Positions 63,693 to 64,000 of a stretch of 64,000 nt of DNA are shown in pieces. Below the pieces are notes generated by a model. It searched no databases. It saw only the letters and a list, made by a program, of their open reading frames with translations, and was not told the origin of the DNA. Position numbers and translations under genes: made by a program. Every line of letters begins with the position of its first letter. The stretch's first letter is position 1. The stretch comes from an uncultured Thermoguttaceae bacterium. Lineage in GTDB: Bacteria > Planctomycetota > Planctomycetia > Pirellulales > Thermoguttaceae. Location of the stretch: NCBI GenBank assembly GCA_938042245.1, contig CALIRO010000094.1:1-64000 (forward strand), written 5' to 3'.

Positions 63693-64000
63693 ATGTCCGG
63701 GCAAGTGATTGCCGATCCCAACCGTGCGTGCGCCGGCCTGGTGGCCATTGCCGTAGAAACTCTCTTACCCCGGGATGCTCTGGATTTTGATCTGTATCTT
63801 TGGCCATCCGCCGATAGCCCGCCGGTGCTTTATCGGGAGGCCAATTATCCGCTGGATGAAACGGATTTAGATCGGCTTTTGAGCCAAGGGGTGCAAACGT
63901 TGTACATTCCGGCGGCCAAATGCCGGGCCTATCAGCAATATCTCCGGAAGGTGGTTTTGCGGACCCGTCGGCTTCGGCCAACGCAGCGGTTCAGTCTGCT
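63693..64000 (+). CDS. N-terminal part of a gene cut by window end, possibly HD-GYP type
   Basis: ATG 63693 follows GAGGGG, and the frame stays open to the window edge (102 codons). The product starts MSGQVIADPNRACAGLVAIAV, then DFDLYLWPSADSPPVLYREANYPLDETDLDRLLSQGVQTLYIPAAKCRAYQQYL. The F-D-L-Y-L, Y-R, PLDETDLDRLLSQGVQTLYI pattern resembles the N-terminal domain that precedes HD-GYP phosphodiesterase domains (DUF3391-like). That match is from memory and the catalytic part is outside the window. The opposite-strand open frame over the same bases has no family sequence. Confidence 0.6.
   Translation, partial: MSGQVIADPNRACAGLVAIAVETLLPRDALDFDLYLWPSADSPPVLYREANYPLDETDLDRLLSQGVQTLYIPAAKCRAYQQYLRKVVLRTRRLRPTQRFSL

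Noticed and set aside
63691-63981. Minus-strand open frame at the window end
   Set aside because: The plus strand over the same bases has a start with ribosome binding site and a patterned, foldable sequence; the minus product does not.
1-64000. CRISPR array
   Set aside because: No series of short direct repeats with regular unique spacers was seen; the 34-bp units at 21.3 kb are adjacent without spacers.

Overview
This 64 kb chromosomal window carries 43 protein genes that I can support and one tRNA. It looks like a planctomycete, probably a Pirellulales-type lineage. That placement is an inference from gene content: a DUF3467 protein, a DUF4254 protein, a TIGR03663/Agl23-type GT-C protein, a TAT-exported Gfo/Idh/MocA protein, a zinc-ribbon plus GYF_2 membrane protein, a sigma-70 factor with an HTH-rich N-terminus, BamA (so a Gram-negative outer membrane), and many lipoproteins with long Pro/Ser/Ala-rich tails. 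Gene density is loose, with intergenic gaps of 200-2000 bp.

Layout. 0-6.3 kb: TerC-like membrane protein (-), tRNA-Gly(GCC), then tig-clpP1-clpP2 (+), a protein folding and proteolysis block. 6.3-11.5 kb: Pro-rich lipoprotein, zinc-ribbon/GYF protein, thioredoxin-like lipoprotein, small GlsB/YeaQ-like membrane protein. 11.9-18.0 kb: a minus-strand translation block in the order rpsB-tsf-rplT-pheS-pheT. 18.4-29 kb: TIM-barrel isomerase-like protein, DUF4254, alpha/beta hydrolase, coiled-coil membrane protein, unknown membrane protein, FHA/TPR-like protein, Agl23-like GT-C protein, secreted discoidin-like protein. 29-34 kb: GT2, GNAT and GT4-type genes for surface glycan or lipid-linked sugar work. 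34.5-39.6 kb: secretin (CpaC-like), OmpA-like lipoprotein and TPR (TadD-like) lipoprotein, part of a pilus or secretion apparatus without its ATPase. 40-46.8 kb: Gfo/Idh, DegT aminotransferase, QueD/PTPS, Aat, GH16, orphan ABC ATPase. 47-49 kb: large lipoprotein. 49-64 kb: sigma factor, a 2 kb gene-free stretch, FtsH, BamA, CdsA, DUF3467, IscA/ErpA-like, RNase D, and the 5' end of a gene that leaves the window. FtsH, two ClpPs, trigger factor and Aat (N-degron pathway) make protein quality control well represented.

The least expected content is between the genes. Two families of short interspersed elements with inverted ends recur. Family A is about 189 bp (three copies, one cut by the window start; one copy flanked by TAAC direct repeats). 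Family B is about 160 bp, with ends like GTAACGTTTCAGCCGA and an internal GGAATCC-type palindrome (ten recognisable copies plus fragments). Neither encodes a transposase, so both look like non-autonomous MITE-type elements. Separately, several genes have degenerate tandem copies of their own 3' ends just downstream, and several conserved proteins (BamA, secretin, GT4, FtsH) carry long low-complexity insertions.

Limits: all family calls are by eye from motifs and length. No database search was run and repeat boundaries are approximate to a few bases.
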